Shown: in pieces, positions 53,839-63,052 of the stretch
Layout of the letters: each line of letters starts with the position of its first letter
How positions within the stretch are numbered: position 1 is the first letter of the stretch
Assembly: GCF_031583025.1 (NCBI RefSeq)
Contig: NZ_CP134062.1
Span: 3,658,001 to 3,722,000 of the forward strand
DNA length: 64,000 bases
Source of the DNA: Mycobacterium sp. Z3061
Lineage (GTDB): Bacteria; Actinomycetota; Actinomycetes; Mycobacteriales; Mycobacteriaceae
Reading direction: 5' to 3'
Notes under the pieces: model-generated
Told to the model about the DNA's origin: nothing
What the model saw: the letters and a program-made list of their open reading frames with translations, nothing else
Databases searched by the model: none
Made by a program: the position numbers and the translations under genes

Positions 53839-54845
53839 GTGACCTTCACCATCAACTTGCCGACGTTCTTACCGTCGAACAGCATGTTGATGGCCGTCGG
53901 CAGCTGCTCAAAACCTTCGACCACGGTTTCCAGCGGCTTGAGTTTGCCCTCGCCGATCAGGCCGGCGATCTCGCCGATAGCCTCCGGTGCGCGGCCGAAG
54001 TGGTCAAGCACGATGAACCCCCGCACCGTGGCGCGCTGAATCAGCAGGTTGCCGAACGCGCGTGGCCCCGGCGGCGGGTCGGCCTCGTTGTAACCGGAGA
54101 TCAGACCGCAGAGCGCAACGCGCGCATTGATGTTCAGGCGGGCGAAGATCGCGTCCATGATGTCGCCACCGACGTTCTCGAAGTCGACGTCGATGCCGTT
54201 GGGAGTGGCCGCGACCAATTGGGCGTGCCAGTCCTGCGCCTTGTGGTCGACGGCCGCGTCGAAGCCGAGTTGCTCGGTCAGCAGCGCACACTTCTCGGGG
54301 CCGCCGGCGATCCCGACAACGCGGGCGCCGTCCGCCTTGGCCAGCTGGCCGGCCACTGAACCGACCGCTCCGGCCGCGGCCGACACCACAACCGTCTCGC
54401 CCGGCTTGGGCTTACCGATGTCGCGGATGCCGATCCATGCGGTCAGTCCCGTCATGCCCAGCGCACCCATGTAGGCGCTGGGCGAGACGCCCTCGGCGAC
54501 CTGGACCGGCATCAGTGGGTTCTGATCGGATGCCACCACGTATTCCTGCCAGCCGAGCAGGCCCTGCACGATCTGGCCGACCGGGTAATTGGGGTTGTTC
54601 GACGCGACCACTTCGCCGATACCACCCGCGCGCATGACCTCGCCGATTCCGACCGGGGGGAGGTAAGTCGGCGCCTCCGTGATCCACATGCGGTTGGTCG
54701 GGTCCAGTGAGATCCAGTCGACGCGGACCAGCGCCTCCCCGTCGGCGATCTCGGGGATCGGCTCCTCGCTGAGTTCGAATGTGCTGGGCCCGATGCGTCC
54801 GGTCGGACGTTCGTGCAGGAGAAAGCGGCGGTTTCGGTCAGCCAT
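53835..54845 (-). CDS. Zinc-independent NADP-dependent oxidoreductase (MDR, CurA/PTGR type)
   Basis: This 336-residue medium-chain reductase without zinc-site cysteines has SLDPTNRMWI near the start, GALGMTGLTAWIGI and VVVSAAAGAVGSVAGQLAK (the nucleotide-binding AAxGxxG motif), IAGGPEKC and FENVGGDI. Members reduce the C=C of alpha,beta-unsaturated ketones with NADPH. It lies between the TetR and methyltransferase genes; the link to either is not clear. Confidence 0.87.
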   Translation of the reverse strand: MADRNRRFLLHERPTGRIGPSTFELSEEPIPEIADGEALVRVDWISLDPTNRMWITEAPTYLPPVGIGEVMRAGGIGEVVASNNPNYPVGQIVQGLLGWQEYVVASDQNPLMPVQVAEGVSPSAYMGALGMTGLTAWIGIRDIGKPKPGETVVVSAAAGAVGSVAGQLAKADGARVVGIAGGPEKCALLTEQLGFDAAVDHKAQDWHAQLVAATPNGIDVDFENVGGDIMDAIFARLNINARVALCGLISGYNEADPPPGPRAFGNLLIQRATVRGFIVLDHFGRAPEAIGEIAGLIGEGKLKPLETVVEGFEQLPTAINMLFDGKNVGKLMVKVT

Positions 54846-54889
54846 GAGCGAACCGTACCCCTGTCGGTGGCCGGTGCTATAACGCAGGT

Positions 54890-55756
54890 ATGGCCGGCAC
54901 CAACCACGTCATCACTCATGTTTCCGATACCGCGCGGTGGACGGCGTTGCACCGGGCGACCGAGTCAGCACGCCCGGACGCGCTCTTCAAGGACCCGCTC
55001 GCCGAGCGGCTGGCGGGCGAGCAGGGACACGCCATCGTCGCCCGGGTGCCACGGTCGACGCGCAACGGCTGGTGGCTGGTCGCGCGCACGAAGATCATCG
55101 ACGACGCCATTCTGCAGGCGATCGGCGACGGTTGTGACCGGGTGCTGAACCTGGCTGCCGGCCTGGACACCCGCCCTTACCGATTGCCGCTGCCGGCCGA
55201 TCTCACCTGGGTGGAGGCGGACCTGCCACAGCTGCTGGAGGAGAAGACGCGTCTGCTCGCCGACCAGGAACCGCGATGCCGGTTGACCCGGACCGCTGTC
55301 GACCTGGCCGACCCGAGTGCTCGCGACACCTTCTTCAACGAAGCGCTGGACGGAGCCACCAAGGCGCTGGTCCTCACCGAAGGACTGCTGATGTATCTCG
55401 AAGATGGTGACGTCGCCGCACTTTCGGGCGCACTCAACCGACCCGAGGTGGCCTGGTGGATGCTGGATTTCGCGGGACCCGGCCTCAAGCAGATGATGAA
55501 CCGGAAGATGGACGGACTGCTGCAGAATGCGCCGTTCAGATTCGCGCCGGAAAATGGGCTTGCGTATTTCGAAAACCTCGGCTGGCAGGTCGTCGAGGCT
55601 GAATCGCTCTTCGCCGCCGCCCGCCGTTTCCATCGCTTGCCGATGTTGATGCGCGCCGCCGCCTGGCTACCTCAGCCGGATCCGCGGCGGCCCGGCCGCA
55701 AACCGTGGAGCGCGGTCGCGCTGCTGGCTCGGTCAGCCGGTGTTGGCCATATGTGA
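54890..55756 (+). CDS. SAM-dependent methyltransferase of the mycobacterial LCMT-like family
   Basis: This 288-residue protein has DPLAERLAGEQGH, LNLAAGLDTRPYRLPLP (SAM motif I), WVEADLPQLLEEK and LVLTEGLLMYLEDGDVAALS, which mark the family abundant in mycobacteria (related to leucine carboxyl methyltransferases). The substrate is unknown. It is divergent from the MDR gene across 44 bp. Confidence 0.85.
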   Translation: MAGTNHVITHVSDTARWTALHRATESARPDALFKDPLAERLAGEQGHAIVARVPRSTRNGWWLVARTKIIDDAILQAIGDGCDRVLNLAAGLDTRPYRLPLPADLTWVEADLPQLLEEKTRLLADQEPRCRLTRTAVDLADPSARDTFFNEALDGATKALVLTEGLLMYLEDGDVAALSGALNRPEVAWWMLDFAGPGLKQMMNRKMDGLLQNAPFRFAPENGLAYFENLGWQVVEAESLFAAARRFHRLPMLMRAAAWLPQPDPRRPGRKPWSAVALLARSAGVGHM

Positions 55757-55903
55757 CGCAGGTCATGGCCCGGTTGCGAATTCACGGCAAATTCTCACCT
55801 TGGGACACGGTTAGGTCACAGTTTTGCTGGGCATCCTCAGGAACAGAGCGTCAAACCACATGGTTGTAGCTTTTGCGCAGTAATCGGAGAGGAGTTGACA
55901 ATC

Positions 55904-56110
55904 GTGGCGAATGAATCAGAGGCGAACGTAATTTATCTCCAATCCCACCCGAAGTGGACGGCAGCACACCGGCGAGAACGTCAGCTCCAAGAGGCGATGC
56001 GCCGGCACCCCGCTTATATCGCCAGGCAGCGTGCCGCGGCCATGGGCGGTTCAGTCTCTACCGACCACCGCGGCTTCGGCCGGTACTCCACCGCCGACGC
56101 TCCCGCTTGA
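55904..56110 (+). CDS. Small basic protein of unknown function
   Basis: This is 68 residues from the GTG at 55904, chosen because GGAGAGGAG lies 9 bases upstream; a TTG at 55895 is in frame but too close to that site. It is Arg/Lys/His-rich (AAHRRERQLQEAMRRHPAYI) and probably helical, with no known domain. It has its own 147-bp upstream gap and a good terminator at 56163, so it is a single-gene unit. Confidence 0.65.
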   Translation: MANESEANVIYLQSHPKWTAAHRRERQLQEAMRRHPAYIARQRAAAMGGSVSTDHRGFGRYSTADAPA

Positions 56111-56162
56111 CGTTTTCGCACGACAAACGGTTTATTCAGCTCCTGACCCGATCGCGAATCAC

Positions 56163-56193
56163 CCGCACGCACCGTCACAGCGTGCGGTTGTTT
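56163..56193 (+). terminator. Intrinsic terminator after the small basic protein gene
   Basis: CCGCACGC (56163-56170) pairs with GCGTGCGG (56180-56187) over a 9-base loop, followed by TTGTTTT. It lies 52 bp past the stop at 56110 and ends 60 bp before the M48 gene. Confidence 0.75.
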
Positions 56194-56253
56194 TGCTGCC
56201 ATATTTTCTGAGCGCGGTCGCCTTATCCTGAAACGGACAATAAGGGGGCCGAC

Positions 56254-57300
56254 ATGTCTCAAACACCTGCCACCACGCGGGCCGTCTTCCCGGAGATCAG
56301 TTCACGGGCGTGGGAGCATCCGGCCGACCGGACCGCCCTGTCTGCGCTACGCCGGCTCAAGGGGTTCGACCAGATTCTGAAGCTCTTGTCCGGCATGCTG
56401 CGCGAGCGCCAACACCGCTTGTTATACCTGGCCAGCGGTGCGCGGGTGGGCCCGCGCCAGTTCGCCGACCTCGATGCGCTGCTCCAGGAGTGCGTCGACG
56501 TACTCGATGCACCGGAAAAGCCGGAACTCTTCGTGACGCAGTCACCGATTGCCAATGCCTACACGATCGGCATGGACCAGCCGTTCATCGTCATCACCTC
56601 CGGTCTGTATGACCTGATGACCCATGACGAGATGCGCTTCGTGGTAGGGCACGAACTCGGCCACGCGCTGTCCGGCCACGCCGTATACCGCACGATGATG
56701 ATGCACCTCATGCGGTTGGCGGACTCATTCGGATTCATGCCGATCGGTGGTTGGGCTTTGCGCGCGATCGTGGCGGCGCTGCTGGAATGGCAGCGCAAGT
56801 CAGAGTTGTCGGGTGACCGCGCCGGGCTGTTGTGCTGTCAGGATCTGGACACCGCGATACGGGTGGAGATGAAGCTCGCGGGCGGAAGCCGATTGGACAA
56901 GCTGGACTCGCAGGCGTTCCTCGCTCAAGCTCGCGAGTACGAACGGTCCGGGGACATGCGCGACGGGGTGCTCAAGCTGCTCAATCTGGAGCTCCAGACT
57001 CATCCATTCTCAGTGCTGCGAGCCGCGGCGCTGACGCAGTGGGTGGATACCGGCGGCTACGCCAGGGTGATGTCGGGGGACTACCCGCGACGAGCCGACG
57101 ACGATGGCGCATCCTTCGTGGACGACCTCAGCGAAGCCGCGCGCCACTACAAGGACGGTTTCGATCAATCCGACGACCCGCTGATCAAGGGCATGCGCGA
57201 CGGGCTCGGCGGGATCGTCGACGGGGTGGGACGCGCAGCGACGAGCGCGGCCGACTCTCTGGGACGCAAGATCAGCGAGTGGCGCCAGAGACCCGAATAG
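56254..57300 (+). CDS. M48-family zinc metallopeptidase
   Basis: This 348-residue protein has the zinc motif HELGH (His133, Glu134, His137) and a third ligand in the SELSGDRAGLL block. Helical segments flank the site (MMMHLMRLADSFGF and WALRAIVAALLEW) that may lie on the membrane. The C-terminal part after residue 240 is helical and charged. The ATG is preceded by AAGGGGG. Rv1977, which lies close to mce3 in M. tuberculosis, has the same length and domain from memory; here the mce operon is 21 kb away. Confidence 0.85.
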   Translation: MSQTPATTRAVFPEISSRAWEHPADRTALSALRRLKGFDQILKLLSGMLRERQHRLLYLASGARVGPRQFADLDALLQECVDVLDAPEKPELFVTQSPIANAYTIGMDQPFIVITSGLYDLMTHDEMRFVVGHELGHALSGHAVYRTMMMHLMRLADSFGFMPIGGWALRAIVAALLEWQRKSELSGDRAGLLCCQDLDTAIRVEMKLAGGSRLDKLDSQAFLAQAREYERSGDMRDGVLKLLNLELQTHPFSVLRAAALTQWVDTGGYARVMSGDYPRRADDDGASFVDDLSEAARHYKDGFDQSDDPLIKGMRDGLGGIVDGVGRAATSAADSLGRKISEWRQRPE

Positions 57301-57307
57301 CTTCCGG

Positions 57308-58453
57308 CTAGTGCGGCGGGCTGGTGTCGACGTTCGCCGGGTCAGCGACCCAGGCCGCGAAGACGGGAACGCCGGCCCACGGATCGCGCCGGTTCCGACC
57401 GGGCCGCTTGCCGACGCTGGCGACCACCGCGTACGGATGCCCGAAGCGCAGCACCGCGGTGCGCGAAAGACCCGTCGGCATCATCGCGCTGCGTAGCGCG
57501 ACCGCGGTGACCGCGGCCGCCTCGAAACCCCACCGGTTATAGCGAGCGACCGCCGACTGGCGGGCCTGCATGTCCGGTGTCGCCGGCAGCGCTTCGGACA
57601 GCGCCCGTCCCAACGCGCCGAACCCAAGTTCCGGATCGGCCGTGAGGTCGTGGTCTGAGGACGCCTGCCAGGCCGGCAGCACCACCCGCACCTGATCCCC
57701 ACCCGGTCGCCGGTCCTCGGTGATCGTCCAGAACGGACCGTCGCCCAGCGGAAGGTCGGACAGTTTGCGCCGTCGCGGCGTCGAGCCGGTGGTCTGCGAG
57801 ATATCGTGTGCGGCCGCAAGAACCGACTCGGCGGGGACGCTTTCGCGCGCGATCACCGACGTCACCTGCAGGCAGTCACCGCCGACGGCGGTGTGCACCG
57901 CAACAGTGCCCAGCCCTGCGACGTCGGTGAAGTACCCGTCGGCACCGCTGAGCGCCTCGGCGACCTGGGTGCTCCAGGGGGACCGCAACTCGGCGGCTCC
58001 GGTGACGTCGTAGGGCCGCAGCCAGGCGATGCGGGTGGCCAGCACGCTGGCCAGCACCGCCGTCATCTCCGAAACGTCCACCGGAAAGCGGTCGATCATG
58101 CCGTCGGTGTGGTGGGCCGCCCACGCGTCGGCTTGCGCCTGGGTCGGAACCGGACCAGTTTCCACCGCGGCGGACAGTTCGCCCGGCCAGGCGGGCACGC
58201 CCCACACGGCCAGTGCGCTGCGAATGACTTCCGGTGGATCGCTGAGCAACTCGTCCAGTGCCCGTCGCGCACGCTTGACGTCGACGCCCAGCACGTTCTC
58301 GAGGTCGTGGCGGACCGATCCGCTGGCCAGCGGTGCGGCCAGAGCGAGTAACAGCCAGGCGCCCAGCGGCGAGGACACCGAGTGCCGACCGGCGTGCAAC
58401 CGGCAGAAACGCTGGGCGTAACGCGTGATCAGCGGCCCTGGGGCGGCATTCAT
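57308..58453 (-). CDS. Serpin-like protein (I4 family)
   Basis: This is 381 residues from the ATG at 58453. The N-terminal SVSSPLGAWLLLALAAPLAS, then LENVLG, matches the serpin helix-B/C start. Near the end, GFEAAAVTAV (309-318) has the look of the flexible hinge of a serpin reactive loop. It is followed by RFGHPYAVVAS and WAGVPVFAAWVADP, which match the two conserved C-terminal strands (HPF...GRVxDP). The spacing from hinge to end fits. No signal peptide is seen, so it should be cytoplasmic. An inhibitory role is plausible but the middle of the chain has diverged. Confidence 0.7.
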   Translation of the reverse strand: MNAAPGPLITRYAQRFCRLHAGRHSVSSPLGAWLLLALAAPLASGSVRHDLENVLGVDVKRARRALDELLSDPPEVIRSALAVWGVPAWPGELSAAVETGPVPTQAQADAWAAHHTDGMIDRFPVDVSEMTAVLASVLATRIAWLRPYDVTGAAELRSPWSTQVAEALSGADGYFTDVAGLGTVAVHTAVGGDCLQVTSVIARESVPAESVLAAAHDISQTTGSTPRRRKLSDLPLGDGPFWTITEDRRPGGDQVRVVLPAWQASSDHDLTADPELGFGALGRALSEALPATPDMQARQSAVARYNRWGFEAAAVTAVALRSAMMPTGLSRTAVLRFGHPYAVVASVGKRPGRNRRDPWAGVPVFAAWVADPANVDTSPPH

Positions 58454-58469
58454 GCCCGAACTGTAGTAG

Positions 58470-59285
58470 CTACCAGACCCGCACGTAGTCGACGAGCATC
58501 TGCGCGGGATAGTGCCCCGGTCCGGGGTCACCGCCGCCGGAACCGGCGACCGCCAGGTTCAGAATCGGGAAGACCTGGTAGCCGGGGTTGTTGAACGGCC
58601 AGTCCGGAAGCGAGTTGGCCGCCACGGTGAAATACGGTTGCGCGCCGTCGGTGTAGTCCTGCCAGAAGCGCATTCCGGCGTCGTCCCACTGGACCCGCCA
58701 GGTGTGCCATGCGCTGTCCAGGGCGAGGTTGTGGGTCTTCCACTCCGAGCCGTTGGCTTTTGCGTGGACGGTGGTTGCCGACGGCCAACTGCCGTTGCCG
58801 TACCACTCGACGATGTCGATTTCGCCCTGGGCGTCGCTGGACAGCCAGAACGCTGGCCAGGCGCCGGGGGTCAGGCAGTCGAACTTGATGCGGGCTTCCC
58901 AGGTGTGTCCGATACCGCCCTGCCACGGGCTGAAGACCTTGCCGCCGTAGTAGGTGGGGCCGTCCTTGGCGGCGCGGATGACAAGGTTCGAGTTTCCGTC
59001 GATGAAGACGTTCTGCCGGTCGTCACGGTATTGGCCGACGTGTTCGGGCAGTTCCCAGTAGGTCGGGTCCTTGATCGTCTCCCGAGCCTTGGACACCGTC
59101 CATTTCGCCGGATCAGGCGCAGAGCCCGCCGGTCCGTCGAATTCGTCGTGGAATATGTACGGGCCTGTTGCACCGCTGGGAGCTGCCTGGGCCTTCGGAG
59201 CGGGGGCCGCCCCGAGAGCGGCCGCACCGGTCATCAGGCCTGTCATCAAGAGCATGCGGCGACGATCAATCTCGAGCATTAGCAA
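58470..59285 (-). CDS. Secreted glycoside hydrolase family 16 protein
   Basis: This 271-residue protein has a twin-arginine-like signal (DRRRMLLMTG, cleaved near KAQA) and a GH16 beta-sandwich with the catalytic motif GEIDIVEW, plus WELPEHVGQYRDDRQNVFI and FPILNLAVAG. GH16 enzymes cut beta-1,3- or mixed-linkage glucans. The frame could also start at 59279 (second Met). Mycobacterial relatives such as Rv0315 are exported. It lies 45 bp after the PPE gene on the same strand. Confidence 0.88.
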   Translation of the reverse strand: MLMLEIDRRRMLLMTGLMTGAAALGAAPAPKAQAAPSGATGPYIFHDEFDGPAGSAPDPAKWTVSKARETIKDPTYWELPEHVGQYRDDRQNVFIDGNSNLVIRAAKDGPTYYGGKVFSPWQGGIGHTWEARIKFDCLTPGAWPAFWLSSDAQGEIDIVEWYGNGSWPSATTVHAKANGSEWKTHNLALDSAWHTWRVQWDDAGMRFWQDYTDGAQPYFTVAANSLPDWPFNNPGYQVFPILNLAVAGSGGGDPGPGHYPAQMLVDYVRVW

Positions 59286-59330
59286 GGCACCCTAGCAGCC
59301 ACGACGAGGCGCGCGGAAATTCACGACCGG

Positions 59331-60521
59331 CTATCCGGCTGCGGGCGGCCTGGTCATGAACGTCAGCCGATGCCCGTATGCGGGCGTTTTGCGGCCGTTG
59401 CCGGCGTTGAAGAACTGCCCGAACGGCGGAGCCACCGGGGTGTTTCCGGCGACAGCGCCTTCGGCCGCGGCCGGGATCGCGGTGGCGTTGCTGATCGCCG
59501 TCGCTCCCTGACCCGTCGCGGTGCCGACCGCGGAGGTCCAACTCGCCGGCACCGACAATCCGCTGAGCGGGACGGCCCTGCCCAAACCTGCGGTCACGCT
59601 GCCGACCTTCGTCCCGAGGTTGGCACCGGCCGCGCCCGCGGCCTGGGCCGCACCCGTGGCCGCCTTGGCCGCAGGTGCCAGGTTGTTCATGAAGTTGGTG
59701 ATGGCAATCGAACCGCTACTGGCCTGGCCGAAGGCCTGCCCCGACTGGAATACCGCGGTGATGGTCGAAACGTAGGGCGACAGGTATTTGCTGTACAGCG
59801 GAACGATGTCGTCAAGCGGCGTGTTGGCGATCAGCCACTGGTCGATGGCGGTGCTGTTGATCGGCGTCGACAGGGTCTTGAGCACGTCGGCGACCCTGGG
59901 GTTGACCTGCCCGGCCATGTTCATGACGTTGCTGAACACGTTGTTGTACTGACCCTTGAACGCTGCGACGGCCTGGTCGGCGAGCTGGTAGGGATCGGCC
60001 ACTTCGGCCGGCTCGGGCAACTCCCCGAACTGGGTCGCCGCCGCCGCACTGCCCGCGTAGTTGTACATCGCCGCGGCATCCTGAGCCCAGAACTCCGCGT
60101 ACAACGCCTCGGTCGCGGCAATCGCCGCGGTGTTCTGCCCGAGGAAATTGGTGGCGACCAGCACCGCCAGCAGGGCACGGTTGGCCGCGATCACGGGGGG
60201 CGGGATGGATGCCGCGAACGCGGCCTCGTAGGCGGCAGCGGCGGCGAAGGCCTGGCTTGCCGCCTGTTCGGCTTCCGCGGCACTGCCGTCCAGGAAGCTG
60301 ACGAAGGGCGTAGCGGCCGTGAGCATCGCCGCCGAAGCCGGACCCAGCCAAGGACCGCTGGTCAGCTCCGAAATCACCAACCGATGACCCGACGCTGCGG
60401 CTTGCAGGTCGGCGGCCAGTCCACTCCACGCCGCCGCAGCGGCCAGCATCGGGCCCGCCCCCGGACCGGTATATATGCGGCCCGAATTGACTTCGGGCGG
60501 CAAAACGCCGTAGTCGACCAT
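59331..60521 (-). CDS. PPE-family protein, SVP type (second of tandem pair)
   Basis: This 396-residue PPE protein has MVDYGVLPPEVNSGRIYTGP at the start with the Pro-Pro-Glu motif at 8-10, a helical domain to about 175 with the WAQDAAAMYNYAG segment, and a C-terminal region with the GLSVPASW (GxxSVPxxW) motif and a PPAAG end. It should pair with a PE protein and be secreted by ESX-5. It starts 15 bp after the preceding PPE stop and is highly similar to it, so the pair is a duplication. Confidence 0.9.
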   Translation of the reverse strand: MVDYGVLPPEVNSGRIYTGPGAGPMLAAAAAWSGLAADLQAAASGHRLVISELTSGPWLGPASAAMLTAATPFVSFLDGSAAEAEQAASQAFAAAAAYEAAFAASIPPPVIAANRALLAVLVATNFLGQNTAAIAATEALYAEFWAQDAAAMYNYAGSAAAATQFGELPEPAEVADPYQLADQAVAAFKGQYNNVFSNVMNMAGQVNPRVADVLKTLSTPINSTAIDQWLIANTPLDDIVPLYSKYLSPYVSTITAVFQSGQAFGQASSGSIAITNFMNNLAPAAKAATGAAQAAGAAGANLGTKVGSVTAGLGRAVPLSGLSVPASWTSAVGTATGQGATAISNATAIPAAAEGAVAGNTPVAPPFGQFFNAGNGRKTPAYGHRLTFMTRPPAAG

Positions 60522-60535
60522 TGTTGCTGCGGCCG

Positions 60536-61720
60536 TTAACCGGCGGCTGGGGGCTTGGCCATGACAGAGGGCTTGAACCCGTACGTCGGCTGATTGCGGC
60601 CATAGCCTCCGTTGACGAACTGCCCGAACGGCGGGGCCATCGGGAAGCTGTTGCCCTCGGCGGCGGCCGGAATCGCGGTGGCAATGCCCGGATTGGTGGT
60701 GGCGTGCCACGGCACCCAGTTCGCCGGCGCGGACAGGCCGCCGATCGGGATCGCCTTGCCCAGACCCGCCGCCACGCCGCCGAGGTTGCTGGCGGCGCCG
60801 GCCGCGGCCTGGCCCGCGCTGGCCGCGGCAGCACCGGCAGCCGATGCTGCGCCCTCGGCCGCCTTTGCCGCCGAAGCCGCGGGCTTGGCGAAGTTGGCCA
60901 TGGCGGTCAAACCGTTGCTGACCTGGCCGAAGGACTGCGTCGACTGGATCATCGCCGCCAGGGAGTTGACGTAGGGGGAGAGGTACTTGCTGTAGAGGGC
61001 CACCACGTCGTCCAGGGGCGTGTTCGCCACCAGGAACTGGTCGATCGCCGTGCCGTTGATCGGCGAAGACAGCGTCTTCAGCACATCGGAGACCCTGGGG
61101 TTGACCTGCGACGCGACATTCATCACGTTGGTGTAGCCCGTGTTGTACTGCGCCTTGAAGACCGCGATGGCCTGGTCGGCCAGTCCGTAGGGGTCGACTA
61201 CCTCAGCCGGCGCTGGTAGGTCGGCCAGCTTGGTGGCCGCGGCTGCACTGCCGGCGTAGGAGTACATAGCCCCGGAATCCTGAGCCCAGAACTCCGCGTA
61301 CTGCGCCTCGAGGGTGGAGATCGCCGAACTGTTCTGGCCGAGCAGGTTGGATGCGATCAGTTCCTGTAACAAGGCCCGGTTGGCCGCGATCAACGGCGGA
61401 GGAACGCTGGCCGCGAACGCGGTTTCATAGGCGTTCACCGCGGCGGTCGCCTGGCTCGCCGCTTGGGCGGCCTGCTCGGCGCTGTTGTCCAGCCACGCGA
61501 GGAACGGGCTGACGCTGGCAGTCAACGACGCCGCAGCCGGCCCCAGCCACGGACCGCTGGTCAGCGCGGTGATCACCGACCGGTGACCCGACGCGGCCTC
61601 CTGCAGGTCGGCGGCCAGTCCACTCCATGCCGAGGCGGCGGCAAGCAATGAGCCCGCACCCGGGCCGGCGTAGATCAGCCCGGAATTGATCTCAGGCGGC
61701 AACAGGCCGTAGTCAACCAT
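60536..61720 (-). CDS. PPE-family protein, SVP-like (first of tandem pair)
   Basis: This 394-residue PPE protein has the MVDYGLLPPEINSG start, WAQDSGAMYSYAG helix contact segment, and an SVP-like motif that reads GLSAPANW, with Ala for Val. The end, PTYGFKPSVMAKPPAAG, matches the neighbour. Between residues 265 and 310 it is an Ala/Gly-rich linker. It lies 32 bp after the PE gene in one operon, the usual PE-then-PPE order. Confidence 0.9.
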   Translation of the reverse strand: MVDYGLLPPEINSGLIYAGPGAGSLLAAASAWSGLAADLQEAASGHRSVITALTSGPWLGPAAASLTASVSPFLAWLDNSAEQAAQAASQATAAVNAYETAFAASVPPPLIAANRALLQELIASNLLGQNSSAISTLEAQYAEFWAQDSGAMYSYAGSAAAATKLADLPAPAEVVDPYGLADQAIAVFKAQYNTGYTNVMNVASQVNPRVSDVLKTLSSPINGTAIDQFLVANTPLDDVVALYSKYLSPYVNSLAAMIQSTQSFGQVSNGLTAMANFAKPAASAAKAAEGAASAAGAAAASAGQAAAGAASNLGGVAAGLGKAIPIGGLSAPANWVPWHATTNPGIATAIPAAAEGNSFPMAPPFGQFVNGGYGRNQPTYGFKPSVMAKPPAAG

Positions 61721-61752
61721 TGGTTTTGTTCCCCTAAGTCTCTAGTGAAAGC

Positions 61753-62049
61753 TCAGACGGAAGCCGCGTTGGCTGCTTCGGTCGCCGCGTACGAGCCCGC
61801 GCTCGTGCCGAGCGTCGCCGCCAATGCAGCCTGGATCTGGGCAGCCTTCGCCTGCAGTTCCTGGAAGCGCGCCGCGTGCGTAGCGAACTGCGCTGCCGTC
61901 AGGATCGAAACCTCGTCCGCTGCCGCAGGGACAACACCGGTCGTGGGAACGGCGGCGGCCGCGTTACCCACGTTCAGGGCAGCACCCAGAGACTGCAGAT
62001 TGCTGGCGGCGGCTGCCAGGTGCTCCGGATAAGTACGTACGAAAGACAT
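61753..62049 (-). CDS. PE-family protein
   Basis: This 98-residue PE-only protein starts MSFVRTYPEHLAAAAS (ATG at 62049; the frame is open to 62085 but GGAGGAAAC favours 62049). It has VVPAAADEVSILTAAQF and the export motif Tyr-x3-Glu in YAATE. It should form the helical dimer with the first PPE and be secreted by ESX-5. Confidence 0.92.
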   Translation of the reverse strand: MSFVRTYPEHLAAAASNLQSLGAALNVGNAAAAVPTTGVVPAAADEVSILTAAQFATHAARFQELQAKAAQIQAALAATLGTSAGSYAATEAANAASV

Positions 62050-62792
62050 AGTTTCCTCCGAACAAGCTGTGGGGTCGGTTCTCACACGTCAATGTGCTGC
62101 CGTTATCTCGGTACGGTATTGACCGTGCCATCACCGGTTCAAAGCGGCTAACACCGCTGAATGGACCCTGATCTTGATGTTTAGCCAACATTCACCTTGA
62201 TTTTTAGTCACACGATCTTCATAGAATCTGCGCAGCATCCGTGCAGTAAGGGGTCGCATAATCGCCGCGCTGACGCCGCGCCGACCGGACGGCTCCGCGC
62301 CGGCGGTGGGCAGGCCCTGCCGGGGCGCTCACCCAAATGCTGTAGCCGGCGCCAAAAGATCTGATTGACAGTGTTTTTCGCATACCGACGCCAGCGCTGG
62401 CCAACCGACTCGTTCGCGGTACCCACCCGCCTGAACGTTTCCCGACAGCCGATAACGGAGCGCTGAAAATTTCCCGCCACGCGCACGACCCGCCGACAAC
62501 GACCGCTGGACGGGTCCGGCTATCACGACTATCAAGTCCCACTAAATACTATTGCGCTGGCTAATCATATGAATGTCGCCACCCGGCGATTAAATTCACC
62601 GTGAACATATCTCTGCGATGTGGAATAACGGAACCCCAAGGTCTTGGTTCCACCCTAATGCTCAGCATGATTTTTACCCGGATCCCGGCGTCGCCGCAGC
62701 CCCGGGCAGCTGCCGGCACGTTCGGATTTGGTGGCCGAGGCGTAGCTCTCGCGTGACCGAACCGCGACGGCGGCGAAGCAGGCTCTTCTCTT
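62050..62792. other. 743-bp gap upstream of the PE-PPE operon
   Basis: No convincing gene is seen. Open frames on the minus strand (62208-62542) are Arg/Cys-rich and lack ribosome sites. The stretch must hold the PE operon promoter. A few AT-rich patches (62190-62220 and 62545-62620) stand out from the GC-rich background, but no repeat, hairpin or tRNA was recognised. Confidence 0.5.
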
Positions 62793-63044
62793 ATGACGGT
62801 GCTGATTGGGCTCGCTCTGATAATGGCCCTGTGCACCGGGTTCCAGCTGGGGCGGCGCAGCGGCTCCCGGCAGCCGTCGTGGCGGAAGCGGACTTCGCGA
62901 GTCGCCCTGGGCAGGCTCACCGCCAGCCTGGTCGTGCTGGTGGTAGCCCGCCGGATGCAGCGGATGCTGACTGCGCAACGCGCACTGCCCGCATTCGCAG
63001 CTGTTCGCGGTCGTCCCGCACGGCGGCCGCTGCGGCGCAGGTAG
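62793..63044 (+). CDS. Small membrane protein, unknown function
   Basis: This 83-residue protein has one N-terminal helix (MTVLIGLALIMALCTGFQLG), then a basic stretch (RKRTSRVALGRLTASLVVLV) with a second short hydrophobic part and an Arg-rich end. No ribosome site is obvious, so confidence is moderate. It converges on the cutinase gene with 8 bp between. Confidence 0.5.
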   Translation: MTVLIGLALIMALCTGFQLGRRSGSRQPSWRKRTSRVALGRLTASLVVLVVARRMQRMLTAQRALPAFAAVRGRPARRPLRRR

Positions 63045-63052
63045 CGCTGCTT

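Noticed and set aside
62208..62542. Three overlapping minus-strand open frames upstream of the PE operon
   Set aside because: Composition is Arg/Cys-rich with no ribosome site, no domain and no codon pattern like the neighbours.
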